Below are positions 8,842 through 16,713 of a stretch of DNA of 64,000 bases, piece by piece. Origin of the DNA: an uncultured Clostridia bacterium (GTDB lineage: Bacteria > Bacillota > Clostridia > Christensenellales > Aristaeellaceae); NCBI GenBank assembly GCA_934662505.1, contig CAKUKE010000007.1:35147-99146 (forward strand), given 5' to 3'. Each line of letters begins with the position of its first letter. The first letter of the stretch is position 1. The notes beneath the pieces were generated by a model. That model saw only the letters and a list, made by a program, of their open reading frames with translations. It searched no databases and was not told the origin of the DNA. A program made the position numbers and the translations under genes.

Positions 8842-9498
8842 GCGTGTGATCAGATAAGGGACGGATGGGGCGGGCGATGCCGTCTGGGAGGTGTTTTCCA
8901 TGCCGCGGCTGCGCGTCCGGACGACAGGGGACGGCTTCGGCCGGACAGTCGCGCCGCTTGTGAGGTGCAGTGCTGTTGTTTGGGGCGGCTTCGGTCGGGC
9001 AGCCGCGTCGTTTGCGCGGCGCGGTGCTGCTGTTTGGGGACGGCTTCGGTCGGGCAGCCGCGCCGCTTGTGAGGTGCAGTGCTGTTGTTTTGGGACGGCT
9101 GTGATGGGGATGATTTCTCAGCCCGAGCCGTGCCGCCTGAAGGTTGTGCTGCTTGGCAATCGGAACGCGCCTGCATCTCCAGCCCGAGCCGTGCCGCCGC
9201 CGACCGGCGGTCTGGCAAAACGTTTCAGTATCGCGGCTCCACTGCCGATGAGGGAACTGGTTCGAGCTGGCTGCCGCGCTGCCCGAAGGACGCTGCCGAC
9301 AGAGGGCGCGCTGCGCATGGGTGCGTCTCGTATCGCATTGCGCTGCATGGGGCGAGTCAGGCAGGACGCGCCGGTTCACCCCTGCCCGCGGCGCTTCCGG
9401 CTCAAGCTTCATCGTGCTGCAAATTCACTCAACGGTTCACACACCGCCCTCTGTGCTCCTCCGCAGCGCCGTCTGCGAGGGGTGCGAGGCAGAGCGGT
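8842..9498. other. Gene-free, repeat-bearing stretch next to the phage cassette
   Basis: About 650 bases with no supportable gene. All six frames are loosely open, as expected of G+C-rich DNA, but no frame has a ribosome binding site plus a recognisable product. The stretch holds the tandem repeat at 8927-9099, a 19-base direct repeat CAGCCCGAGCCGTGCCGCC at 9119 and 9180, and CGGTTCAC at 9372, 9433 and 9495, with spacings of 61 and 62. It may be a decayed boundary of the phage cassette. Confidence 0.6.
8927..9099. repeat. Three tandem copies of a 54-56 bp repeat
   Basis: Copies begin at GGGG 8927, 8982 and 9036, and a fourth truncated copy begins at 9092. Each carries CGGCTTCGG, then GTCGCGCC- or GCCGCGCC-like and GGTGCTGTTGTTT-like segments. 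Copies 1 and 3 are almost identical (CGCCGCTTGTGAGGTGCAGT), while copy 2 is diverged. The unequal unit length breaks any reading frame, so it is not a coding repeat. Confidence 0.8.
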
Positions 9499-9978
9499 TC
9501 ACGCCTGCCCGATGTGTTCTCCCTTCTCGCCCTTTTCAGGAGACGCAGCTTCCTCCGCGTCATGCTGGCGGCGCAGCTGCGCCAGTGCATTTTGCAGGCG
9601 GCGGGGGAAGGGAACACCCGCTCGCTCCAGATTTTCCAATATGCTGAGTCCTTCATTGGCGATGTAGAACAAAACCAGCGCATTGCGGAAGACGAACTGT
9701 TCCGTGCCCAGCGCCCGATCCAGCAGCGCGCCCACCAGTACCACCGTGAGCATCAGTCCCTTCTTGGCGATGCCGGTGAATCCGGCCTTGCTGGACAGTC
9801 CGCCGCCCGGGGTCTTCATGCTCCTGCCCATCAGCGCTACGGTACAGCCGGTCAGGTAGTCCAGCGCCATCATGGCGGAAAGCACCGCCATCATCTGATC
9901 GAAGCCGCCGAACCATCCGGCGACCGCGCCGCCGGCTGCTGCCAGCATGCGCACCAGTTTATCCCAGCTTTTTTCCAT
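9499..9978 (-). CDS. Phage holin, toxin secretion/phage lysis family
   Basis: 159 residues. Three to four hydrophobic segments are visible (GAVAGWFGG, MMAVLSAMMALDYLTGC, MLTVVLVGALLDRAL, FVFRNALVLFYIANEGLSILENL), with the family-typical DYLTG and NEGLSILEN motifs of Phage_holin_4-type proteins. A charged tail of about 40 residues ends it. It would open the membrane to release the lysin. Its start overlaps the end of the lysin gene by 20 bases, so lysin precedes holin, the reverse of the usual order. Confidence 0.85.
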   Translation of the reverse strand: MEKSWDKLVRMLAAAGGAVAGWFGGFDQMMAVLSAMMALDYLTGCTVALMGRSMKTPGGGLSSKAGFTGIAKKGLMLTVVLVGALLDRALGTEQFVFRNALVLFYIANEGLSILENLERAGVPFPRRLQNALAQLRRQHDAEEAASPEKGEKGEHIGQA

Positions 9979-10780
9979 GCGGATCTTCTCCTTTCACAAG
10001 ATACCGGTTCAGGGCATCCCGGGCGCGCTGCAGGTCGCTGCGCCGCACGGGCACCCATTCGCTGCCTGATGGGGTGCGCAGGAACGCCCGCATCATGTAG
10101 CCGTCCCCGCGCTCCGTCCGCACCTGCGCCCAGACGTCGTCCGCCATGCGCATCACCGTGACCTGCCGTTCGACGGGAATGCGGCAGAGCCAGGGCGCGG
10201 TGGGGTCGGGACGCAGCCGCAGCCGGACGGGGTTGCCGTCCGGGGCGTAAACAACGGCGCTTTCAGGGGGGAAGCTGTTTTCCTGCGGGGCGTCCGATGG
10301 GGCGGGAACGGCGTCAGCGCCGGCTGACGGTCCGCCGTCCGTGATGCCTTTCAGCCGTCCCGCAAACGCCCATGCGCCCAGTGTGCCGTCCCGATGAATG
10401 CCGCCGGCGGAGCAGTGGGTGATGACCAGCGGAGCGTTCTGCGTGACCACGCCCACGTGGTAATAATCCCGCCGGTCGGCGTGCGTCCGGTACGTGTCGG
10501 GCAGGGCGTATTTGGGTTCTCCCGGCTCCCGGACTTTGTATACAATGTCGCCGGGACACAGCGCGGCGGGGTCGGCGATGGGGGCGAGCCCTTCCGTGCG
10601 GCAGCGGGCAGCCCAGTTGCTGCCGTGGATGCCCGGCCAGTTTTCGCCCGCCAGCCGTACCGCGCCGATGATCAGGCCGATGCAGTCGCACCCGCCGTCT
10701 GAACCGTCCCCGCCCAGCCGGTAAGCGCGGATGCGGGCGGCGTTGCGGGTTACGGCGGATAAAAAAGCGGCGGTGGTCAT
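9959..10780 (-). CDS. NlpC/P60 endolysin with SH3-like wall-binding domain
   Basis: 273 residues. The N-terminal NlpC/P60 peptidase has its catalytic Cys33 in GCDCIGL and catalytic His108 in YYHVGVV, with a second His in VITHCS. The segment DPAALCPGDIVYK is the usual PGD turn. After a Pro/Ala linker (about 150-175), an SH3-like domain (GNPVRLRLRPDPTAP...DGYMMRAFL) should bind the cell wall. The family cuts D-Glu-diamino acid bonds in peptidoglycan stems. There is no signal peptide, consistent with holin-dependent export. ATG 10780 overlaps the stop of a 31-codon upstream frame by 4 bases (ATGA). Confidence 0.88.
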   Translation of the reverse strand: MTTAAFLSAVTRNAARIRAYRLGGDGSDGGCDCIGLIIGAVRLAGENWPGIHGSNWAARCRTEGLAPIADPAALCPGDIVYKVREPGEPKYALPDTYRTHADRRDYYHVGVVTQNAPLVITHCSAGGIHRDGTLGAWAFAGRLKGITDGGPSAGADAVPAPSDAPQENSFPPESAVVYAPDGNPVRLRLRPDPTAPWLCRIPVERQVTVMRMADDVWAQVRTERGDGYMMRAFLRTPSGSEWVPVRRSDLQRARDALNRYLVKGEDPHGKKLG

Positions 10781-10872
10781 CTGCAGCGCCCTCCCTCCGT
10801 CCGTTTTTTTCTGCCTGCCACTCGGGAGGAAAAAGGGGCTCTGTCCCGCCGGAGGCGCCTGTCATACGTCAT
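10777..10872 (-). CDS. Possible 31-residue basic phage peptide
   Basis: Starts at ATG 10872, seven bases after a near-perfect AAAGGAGGT, and stops at TGA 10779-10777, sharing ATGA with the lysin start. The predicted peptide is rich in Arg and Lys (DRRLRRDR, GRKKRTEGGR) and resembles nothing I know. The strong binding site and the stop-start overlap suggest real translation, perhaps to couple lysin synthesis; the coding value itself is unproven. Confidence 0.45.
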   Translation of the reverse strand: MTYDRRLRRDRAPFSSRVAGRKKRTEGGRCR

Positions 10873-10884
10873 ACTTTACCTCCT

Positions 10885-13800
10885 TTACGGTATCCATGTC
10901 ATGGTACACGCCATTTCCGTGCCGCTGGCGCTGTCACTGGTGCCGCTGGCCGTGATGGTCGTGCCCGGCATCAGGCGGAAGCTGCCGCCGCTCACGCTGT
11001 CCGGGGTCAACGCCAGCGCCTTGAAGGTCACGGCAATGTTCCCCGTGCCGCCGAAAATGTTCACCGCGCTCGTCGCCTCGAAGGTGATCTGCCGGTGCTG
11101 CCATACCAGCCAGTAGCTGTCCGGGTAGGTGTACGTCATGGTCACGGTCTGGCCGTTGCCCGCAAGGACGCATTGCAGCTTCACCCCGCTGCGCCGCTCC
11201 TTGATCTCCTCAAATTCCGCCGTGACCTTGTAGGTAAAGGACGTGCCCGTCAGCGCGTCCGACCCCTGCCGGTCAAGGTAGATTTTCCGCTCCACGCCCC
11301 CGTCCAGCGTTTCGCCGCCCGCCGCCTTGGATGCGTTCACCGTGCTGGTGGCGCTGGGCTTGATCCAGAGGATGCCGTGCCCGGAGGGCTTGGTGTTGGA
11401 CACGATCAGGTTTCCCGTGCTCCACACGTCGTTGCCCGCAGCCTTGAGACTTTTAAACTCGCCGCTCTGCGCCTGCACGCCGTCCTTGTCGGCAATGAAC
11501 GTGGCCTCGTCTGCCGACGCGCCGCCGAAGCGGATGAAGCTGGCCTGCCCGTCGCCGGAGGTCATCTGAATGTCCGTGCCCGCGTTGGTGCGGAAATGCC
11601 CCGTGGACGCGATGTCCACGCCCTCCGCCGATACCGTCACGGAGGACGTCTGCACGCCACTGGCCGGGTCTTCCGGCGCGGGCGTCCAGTCCGTGGGACG
11701 GTTGCCCTCTTCCAGCTTGATGTTGGCCACCTGAATGCTCCGCCCCTCCACGGTGACGGAGCGCAGGTAAATGCGTTCGGTCTGGCTCGTCGCGCCGTAG
11801 GTAAAGGACACATACACCCGCTTGCCGGTCTTGAAATAGCCGCTTGTCACGTTCTGGGTGGTCAGCTGGATGTTGCTGGTGTCCAGCTTCACGGTGACCG
11901 GGCTTTCGCCGGTGCCTGACCCCAGCCGCGCGTCCATGGACAGGGTATAGCGGGTGTTGGCCTTGAGCGTCACGTCCTGATACAGGCTCCACGCGTTGTA
12001 GGTCAGGTCGACGAAGTTCCGCGTCAGGTCGTCGCTGCCCGTCTTCTGCACGGTGGGGCACGCGCCCCATGCCACGTTCTTTCCCTGCCCGAAGTCGCTG
12101 TTTTTCAGCAGGTTCCGCCCGCCCACGTTGACGCTGTTCACCGCTTCCAGCACCAGCGCCTCCTGCGCGGCGGCGGAGATGTGGGTGGTCTGGATAGCGC
12201 CCGCCGCGATGGCGTCCGCCGTCACCGCCCCCGCCGCGATCTTCCCGGCGGTCACCGCCCCGGCCAGGATCTTGTTCGCCGTCACGGCCTCGGCGGCGAT
12301 CTTCTCGGCGGTCACTGCGCCCGCCACGATCTTGTCCGCCGTCACCGCGCTGTCCTCGATCTTGTCGGTCGTGACAGCCCCGTCCACAATTTTCACGCCG
12401 GAAATGGCGCCGTCCTCGATCTTGTCCTCGCCCAGCGTGGGGATGCGTGCGCCGTTGATGGTGCCCACGGTGATGTTGTCGGCGTTCAGGTTTTTCACGT
12501 TCACCTTGCCCGCGTCGATGGTGCCGCCGGTGATCTTGTTGGCGGTCAGGTCAACGATCTTCGCGTCCGTGATGCTGCCGTCCGCGATCTGCGCCGTGTC
12601 AATGGCGCTGTCGGCGATGAGCCCGCTGTCCGCCGTAATCAGCCCCGCCTGCAATTGCTCTGCGGTGATGGACTTGCTTTCGATCTTCTCCGCCGTCACA
12701 GCCCCCGCCGCCAACTTGTCCGTCGTGATGCTGCCTGCCTCGATGATGTCCGCCGTGATCGCCCCGGCGGCCAGATAACGGGCGGTAATGGTGTGCGCGC
12801 CCAGTGCCGCTACGCCCAGCGAACCGTTGGCGATCAGCCCGCCGTCCAGCGAACCGATGAGCTGTCCTGCGTCCATCAGGCCGCCGGAGGACCAGACGGT
12901 CGCCGCGCCCAGTGCGGACGGGGAACGGAGGGTGCAGTCGGTCTGCATGATGAAGCCGCGGTCAAAGCACAGGGTCTGGCGGGTGGCGCAGGTGAGGGTG
13001 ACGGCGCCCCGCGCATCCGTCAATTGCAGCGCCCGCCCCAGCTCCACCGTGGGGTCGCCCCGCCATCGGACGAGGGCGCGCGCCATGCACAGCCCCTTCA
13101 GACGCAAAAACGCCGCCCGCGCCAGATTTTCGCAATGACTGCCGCCGTAGGGAAACAGGGGGTTCCGGCGGATGGAAAGCACCTCGTCCGGGGCAATGCC
13201 CGTGTCGTCCGCCGCCAGAAGAACGTCGTCCTCCGCGTCCCGGGGCGGCTGGTGCAGGAAAACGGACAGCCCCCTGACGGGTCCCAGCCGCAGGTCGCTG
13301 TATACCCGGCTGAGGGTATCGTCCGGCCCGATGGAGAAGGGGTGGGCGGCGTCCGGATCCCGGACGGGGGACAGGGTCAGGCGGCCCTGACGGTTCATAT
13401 GGGCAAAGCAGCCCGCTGCTGCGCAGACGTACCCCAGCGCCCGCCGCAGGGACGCGCCCTGCCAGCGGGGAGCCGCCGGAATGGAAAAATCACTGCCGGG
13501 GAAAGGGGCGGGCGCGTCTGCGCCCGCCTGCAGCGCGATAGCGGCGGCAATCTGTCCCAGCGTGGCAGGGTAGGAAAGCGGGTCGGAAAAGGATCCGTCA
13601 AAGTGCAGCCCCAGCGCGTCCATGGCGGTCAGCCGCAGGGCGCAGCCCGGCTTTTGCCCCACCGCATCGGTCACGAAGAACACACCTAAGGGCGCTTCCA
13701 GAAAGGCGGCGGTCTCCTCATCCCATACCGTCAGGTACAGGGCAAGCCGCGCGCCTGCCAGATCGGCTGTCCCGCGCCGGGTGCCAAGGGGCAGAAACGC

Positions 13801-14004
13801 GCCGCCTGCGTCCGACAGATGAAGCTGCAGCGTGGCGGCGGGGCATGCGCCCAGCAGCACCCCGTCCTGCACCCCTTCCGACAGGGTGAAGGACAGGATG
13901 TCCCGCTCGCTCAGGGAAATGGTTTTGCTTTCACCCAGGGTGAGCGTGCCCCGGACGGCGACCCGGCGCACCTGTTTTCGCATGCAGGCAGTTACGGAAG
14001 CCAT
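10885..14004 (-). CDS. Phage tail protein with decapeptide repeats and carbohydrate-binding-like region
   Basis: 1039 residues, by far the largest protein of the cassette. Residues 1 to about 395 resemble a baseplate or tail-tip hub domain. Residues about 408-608 are built of roughly twenty 10-residue repeats on the theme aGaiTadkI (for example AGAVTAEKIA), typical of phage fibres that form beta-structured shafts. Residues about 625-775 (GGRNLLKNSDFGQGK, TRYTLSMDARLG) look like a carbohydrate-binding jelly roll. The remainder is a C-terminal tip domain. ATG 14004 follows GAGGAGGTGTGAC. Likely role: host-surface recognition. Confidence 0.85.
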   Translation of the reverse strand: MASVTACMRKQVRRVAVRGTLTLGESKTISLSERDILSFTLSEGVQDGVLLGACPAATLQLHLSDAGGAFLPLGTRRGTADLAGARLALYLTVWDEETAAFLEAPLGVFFVTDAVGQKPGCALRLTAMDALGLHFDGSFSDPLSYPATLGQIAAAIALQAGADAPAPFPGSDFSIPAAPRWQGASLRRALGYVCAAAGCFAHMNRQGRLTLSPVRDPDAAHPFSIGPDDTLSRVYSDLRLGPVRGLSVFLHQPPRDAEDDVLLAADDTGIAPDEVLSIRRNPLFPYGGSHCENLARAAFLRLKGLCMARALVRWRGDPTVELGRALQLTDARGAVTLTCATRQTLCFDRGFIMQTDCTLRSPSALGAATVWSSGGLMDAGQLIGSLDGGLIANGSLGVAALGAHTITARYLAAGAITADIIEAGSITTDKLAAGAVTAEKIESKSITAEQLQAGLITADSGLIADSAIDTAQIADGSITDAKIVDLTANKITGGTIDAGKVNVKNLNADNITVGTINGARIPTLGEDKIEDGAISGVKIVDGAVTTDKIEDSAVTADKIVAGAVTAEKIAAEAVTANKILAGAVTAGKIAAGAVTADAIAAGAIQTTHISAAAQEALVLEAVNSVNVGGRNLLKNSDFGQGKNVAWGACPTVQKTGSDDLTRNFVDLTYNAWSLYQDVTLKANTRYTLSMDARLGSGTGESPVTVKLDTSNIQLTTQNVTSGYFKTGKRVYVSFTYGATSQTERIYLRSVTVEGRSIQVANIKLEEGNRPTDWTPAPEDPASGVQTSSVTVSAEGVDIASTGHFRTNAGTDIQMTSGDGQASFIRFGGASADEATFIADKDGVQAQSGEFKSLKAAGNDVWSTGNLIVSNTKPSGHGILWIKPSATSTVNASKAAGGETLDGGVERKIYLDRQGSDALTGTSFTYKVTAEFEEIKERRSGVKLQCVLAGNGQTVTMTYTYPDSYWLVWQHRQITFEATSAVNIFGGTGNIAVTFKALALTPDSVSGGSFRLMPGTTITASGTSDSASGTEMACTMTWIP
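12181..12780 (-). repeat. 30-bp coding repeats of the tail shaft
   Basis: Degenerate 30-base repeats, seen on the + strand as GCCGTCACNGCNCCNGCC variants ending in ATCTT. They encode the decapeptide array of the 1039-residue tail protein. The period is exactly in frame. Confidence 0.8.
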
Positions 14005-14005
14005 G

Positions 14006-14353
14006 TCACACCTCCTCCATGTCCACCGTCACCCGGGTGAGCAGGGCGCCGTTTTCGTCCCGGCGCATCACGCTGCCGCTCAGACGGGTGACAAAGCAGG
14101 AAAAGGTTTCGTCCTGACCGCTCAGCCCGGGCAGGGTGACGGCGACGGGCTGATTGGCGGACAGGCGGGCGAACAGCACCGCTGCGTCGGCGGGGGATAC
14201 GCAGGCGAACACGGCCTGCAGCCGGCGGCGGCAGCCGAAGGTATCCCGCACCGTCTCGCCCCGGGCGTTGACGGCGGTCACGCCCCGGTCGTCCGTCCAG
14301 GACAGGTGCAATTCCGACGGGGAGGGCAGCGGGGTGTTGTCAATTTGAAGCAT
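14006..14353 (-). CDS. Small phage tail protein, probably distal-tail or baseplate
   Basis: 115 residues lying between the tape measure and the large tail protein, the usual place of a distal tail protein, though much shorter than most Dit proteins. Visible features are a beta-rich pattern (ELHLSWTDDRGVTAVNARG, QPVAVTLPGLSGQDETFSCFVTRL) and no signal peptide. AAAGGAGCGCTCC precedes ATG 14353, and the gene stops 1 base before the next start. The function is from position only. Confidence 0.65.
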   Translation of the reverse strand: MLQIDNTPLPSPSELHLSWTDDRGVTAVNARGETVRDTFGCRRRLQAVFACVSPADAAVLFARLSANQPVAVTLPGLSGQDETFSCFVTRLSGSVMRRDENGALLTRVTVDMEEV

Positions 14354-14403
14354 GGGAGGAGCGCTCCTTTCGTGTAAAATAACGGGCGGGGCAGAACGCC
14401 GGT

Positions 14404-15036
14404 TTACAGGGTCAGGTCGACCCGCCCCGTGCCCCGGCTGACACGGTTGATGCCTTCGATGGCCGCTACGCCCAGCTGGTAGCCGTCCACCATGAGGGGG
14501 ACGGTCAGGTTGACGGGCACGGCGGCTTCGCCGCCGCCGGCATGGGCGGCAGCGGGAACGGCAGGCGCGGCGCTTTTGACCGTGGGCAGCTGCGATGCAA
14601 GGAGGGACGCCGCGTCGGCAGCATCGGCCGCGCCCGTCAGCCCGCCGTCCAGCCCGCTTTGCGCCCGGTGCGCCGTGTCTGCGGCGGCGCGCTCTACCCG
14701 GTTCGCGCCGGCGCGCAGACCGCCGATGAGCCCCGCGTCCAGCTGCAGCCCCATTTCCTCGGTCAGACGGGAGGGAGAGTGGATCTGCAGGGCGTTTTGC
14801 AGCGCGGCCGCGGCGGCGCGCGCTACCTGCCGGGCGGCGTTTTCCACCCGTCCCTGACGGCTCAGCAGTCCTCGTGCCAGCCCTTCGCCCGCCTGCGCGC
14901 CGGCGGCGGAGAAATCGCCCTCCAGTCCGCTGAGCTGACCGGTCAGACCGGTCATGGCCTGCATCAGGGTCGAAATGCCCGTCAGGGCGGGCGCGGCGTC
15001 CGCCTGAAAACGTACGGACAGTTCTTCTAAAATCAT
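14404..15036 (-). CDS. Miniature tail tape measure-like protein
   Basis: 210 residues. Ala/Leu-rich helical repeats (STLMQAMTGLTGQLSGLEGDF, GLARGLLSRQGRVENAARQV) precede IHSPSRLTEEMG, a motif close to the INSPS(K/R) signature in C-terminal regions of tape measure proteins. A short beta-like C-terminus (VPVNLTVPLMVDGYQL) follows. It lies directly after the frameshifted chaperone gene, sharing ATGA with its stop, as in lambda-like tail modules. Tape measures are usually 600-2000 residues, so this one predicts a very short tail or a truncated gene. Confidence 0.7.
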   Translation of the reverse strand: MILEELSVRFQADAAPALTGISTLMQAMTGLTGQLSGLEGDFSAAGAQAGEGLARGLLSRQGRVENAARQVARAAAAALQNALQIHSPSRLTEEMGLQLDAGLIGGLRAGANRVERAAADTAHRAQSGLDGGLTGAADAADAASLLASQLPTVKSAAPAVPAAAHAGGGEAAVPVNLTVPLMVDGYQLGVAAIEGINRVSRGTGRVDLTL

Positions 15037-15646
15037 GTTGCCACCTCCGTCAGCGCCGACAGGCGGCGCTTCATTTCAGCGTCCGACATGGACGCCTCCG
15101 GCACGGCCGAAAACGGGGGTCGGTCGGGCAGGCGGTCGGGCTGATGCACGGCCAGCGCGGTGTAGCGGGCGGCGACCCATTGCCGGAGCTGGGCGTTTTG
15201 CAGCCGTGCCGTATACAGCCGCATGCAGTTGACAAATTCCTCCGGGGTCATGCGCCACAGTGCGTCCGGCGGCGCCGCGCCACGCTCGGCGGCGCTGCGC
15301 ACGGCGCTCAGGAAGACGTCGCGGAGCGGCCGCGCCGGGGACGGTGCCGCTCCGCTTTGGGAAAAAAACCGGCGGCCTCCAGCGCAAGGGCGCAGTGGCG
15401 GGCCAGCTCGGGCAGGGTCTGACCGTCCCGGAGGGCGCGATCCATGAGCGCACCGGTCTCCTCAAGGGTCGTCTGGGGCGCAGCGTCCAGCATGCCGCAC
15501 CAGATCAGGGCGCGGACGCACGCCACGTCCGTCCGCAGAAGGGCGCTCAGTCCCTGCCCGCAGTGTTCCTCCAGACAGCAGATGCTGTTGACGGTGTAGC
15601 GCAGGGTCACATTTTTTCCGCCGAGACGGAGCGTATGCCGCATCAT
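15033..15646 (-). CDS. Tail assembly chaperone, long form made by -1 ribosomal frameshift
   Basis: Inferred fusion of the 15308-15646 frame with the frame ending at 15033. Codons 93-95 of the first frame read GGT TTT TTT, so T TTT TTT (15368-15362 on the - strand) is a perfect X XXY YYZ slippery heptamer in frame. After a -1 slip, reading continues as SQSGAAPSP through to the 15033 stop, giving about 204 residues. The second frame has only a GTG at 15302 and no convincing start of its own. This is the arrangement of lambda G/GT-type chaperones, which load the tape measure encoded next. Confidence 0.75.
15308..15646 (-). CDS. Tail assembly chaperone, short form
   Basis: 112 residues (LRYTVNSICCLEEHCGQGLS, VRALIWCGML, LEETGALMDRAL), similar in character to the helical GTA gp10/phage TAC families that follow the tail tube gene. 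It ends soon after the slippery T-run in a basic tail (ERHRPRRGRS), as expected of the unshifted product. ATG 15646 is 14 bases downstream of the tail tube stop. Confidence 0.75.
   Translation of the reverse strand: MMRHTLRLGGKNVTLRYTVNSICCLEEHCGQGLSALLRTDVACVRALIWCGMLDAAPQTTLEETGALMDRALRDGQTLPELARHCALALEAAGFFPKAERHRPRRGRSATSS
15362..15368 (-). promoter_or_regulatory. Slippery heptamer for -1 frameshift
   Basis: Seven T residues on the - strand, phased T TTT TTT in the upstream frame, followed by CCC AAA and a G+C-rich stretch that could pause ribosomes. Confidence 0.75.
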
Positions 15647-15660
15647 GCAACCGCCCCCCG

Positions 15661-16068
15661 TCAGGAAAAGGTCGCCGCGCCGGTGACGCGCAGCACGCAG
15701 CGGAACAGCACGGGGTTGTCCACCTCCGCTGCGCCCGTGGAGAAGGCGCGCACCAGCGCGGAGAAGGAAATGGTCTCGCCGTCCGGAAAGGTCACGGCAA
15801 AAGCGGCGGTCTCGCCGCTCAGATACAGCCCGCGCAGGGTTGTCTGGCCGGTCTGGTCTTTATCCAGAAAGCCTTCCAGCGTAATCTCGCCCGCGTCCCG
15901 GAAGCCCTGCACGTACTGGCGGAAGCCGCCCGCCGCGTCCAGAGGGGTCACGTCGATGACCGCGCTGTCCAGACGGATTTCACTGACAGAGCGGAGCAGG
16001 CCGACGGTCACGGCGCTTTTGCCGGAGGGGGTCACTTTGACGGTGGTGCCGAGGGATGAGGTAGACAT
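15661..16068 (-). CDS. Phage major tail tube protein
   Basis: 135 residues. Beta-rich sequence with LRSVSEIRLDSAVIDVTPLDAAGGFRQYVQGFRDAGEITLEGF, here given only by its parts: DVTPLD, YVQGFRDAGE and TLEGFLD are characteristic of lambda gpV / Phage_TTP-type tail tube subunits. The C-terminal part (FPDGETISFSALVRAFSTG) completes the beta barrel. It would polymerise as hexamer rings around the tape measure. It stops 15 bases before the chaperone gene and starts 2 bases after the tail terminator gene. Confidence 0.85.
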   Translation of the reverse strand: MSTSSLGTTVKVTPSGKSAVTVGLLRSVSEIRLDSAVIDVTPLDAAGGFRQYVQGFRDAGEITLEGFLDKDQTGQTTLRGLYLSGETAAFAVTFPDGETISFSALVRAFSTGAAEVDNPVLFRCVLRVTGAATFS

Positions 16069-16069
16069 G

Positions 16070-16417
16070 TCAGAAATCCTCCTTCAAGGTCAGGGTGGCA
16101 GCGTATCGGTCGCTGACGGTATGAACGCGGGCAACCGGGTCGAACCGGCGGTAGGAAACCTGACGGCAGTAGCCGTAGGGGGGCGCGGTCAGCACCCGGG
16201 CGGCGGCCTGAGAAAGCGCCAGCGCCTCCTCGGGGTCTGCGGCGCTTGCATCCACCTGACAGGTGACGCGGCGCAGACGATCCCGCCCGTCGCAGCGGCC
16301 GGCGGCGCGGTCGTCCACCAGCGAAACCGCCACGCAGGGCAATGCGGCCGGCTCGCCTTCCGCACGGCAGGCGGGCACGGACAGGCCGGAAAGCGCGGCC
16401 AGCACGGTATCAATCAT
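16070..16417 (-). CDS. Tail terminator/completion-like protein
   Basis: 115 residues. The position between the HK97 gp10-like gene and the tail tube gene, the size, and a central beta segment (RRVTCQVDAS) followed by ALALSQAAARVL are those of tail terminator proteins (lambda gpU / DUF3168-like). It overlaps the upstream gene by 4 bases. The call is mainly from gene order. Confidence 0.6.
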   Translation of the reverse strand: MIDTVLAALSGLSVPACRAEGEPAALPCVAVSLVDDRAAGRCDGRDRLRRVTCQVDASAADPEEALALSQAAARVLTAPPYGYCRQVSYRRFDPVARVHTVSDRYAATLTLKEDF

Positions 16418-16713
16418 GAAAACACCTCCTTAAATGCGGCGCGCATCCGCTGCTCAAAGGACTGTGCGTGAACGGCGGGCGCCAGATAGGGTGTGGAAAA
16501 TTCCACTGCGCCGGCGTAGGGGCACCGGGTGTATACCCCGTCCTCCCGAAGGGTGAGGGATGCCCGCAGCCGCCCGGAACGGACGGGCGCCAGCGAGCGG
16601 GCGGCGCGGAGGGTCTCCTCCCCGGCAGCTGCGACGGCGGCGTTTGCAGCGGCAGGGAGGGCAGTCAGCATGCGCCGAAGGGGCGCGGCGGCGTCTCCCT
16701 TCATGGCGCGCAC
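16414..16713 (-). CDS. HK97 gp10-like head-tail joining protein
   Basis: 99 residues with the family pattern: an Ala-rich helix, then ARSLAPVRSGRLRASL, the APvrTGrLraSi motif of gp10-like proteins, and a strand-loop-strand ending in AVEFSTPYLAPAV. It is expected at the capsid-tail interface. It overlaps both neighbouring genes (13 and 4 bases), which implies translational coupling. Confidence 0.8.
   Translation of the reverse strand: MRAMKGDAAAPLRRMLTALPAAANAAVAAAGEETLRAARSLAPVRSGRLRASLTLREDGVYTRCPYAGAVEFSTPYLAPAVHAQSFEQRMRAAFKEVFS

Noticed and set aside
4834..8901. 1355-codon open frame on the - strand opposite metG and the flavoprotein gene
   Set aside because: Mirror of two clear plus-strand genes; His/Pro/Arg-rich translation with no domain; a G+C-rich codon-position artefact.
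8927..9099. Possible CRISPR array
   Set aside because: Units are contiguous, without unique spacers; copy 2 is diverged; no cas gene nearby.
8850..9218. Possible gene encoding TEAVPKQQH-type repeats on the - strand
   Set aside because: Unit length changes between copies shift the frame; no binding site.
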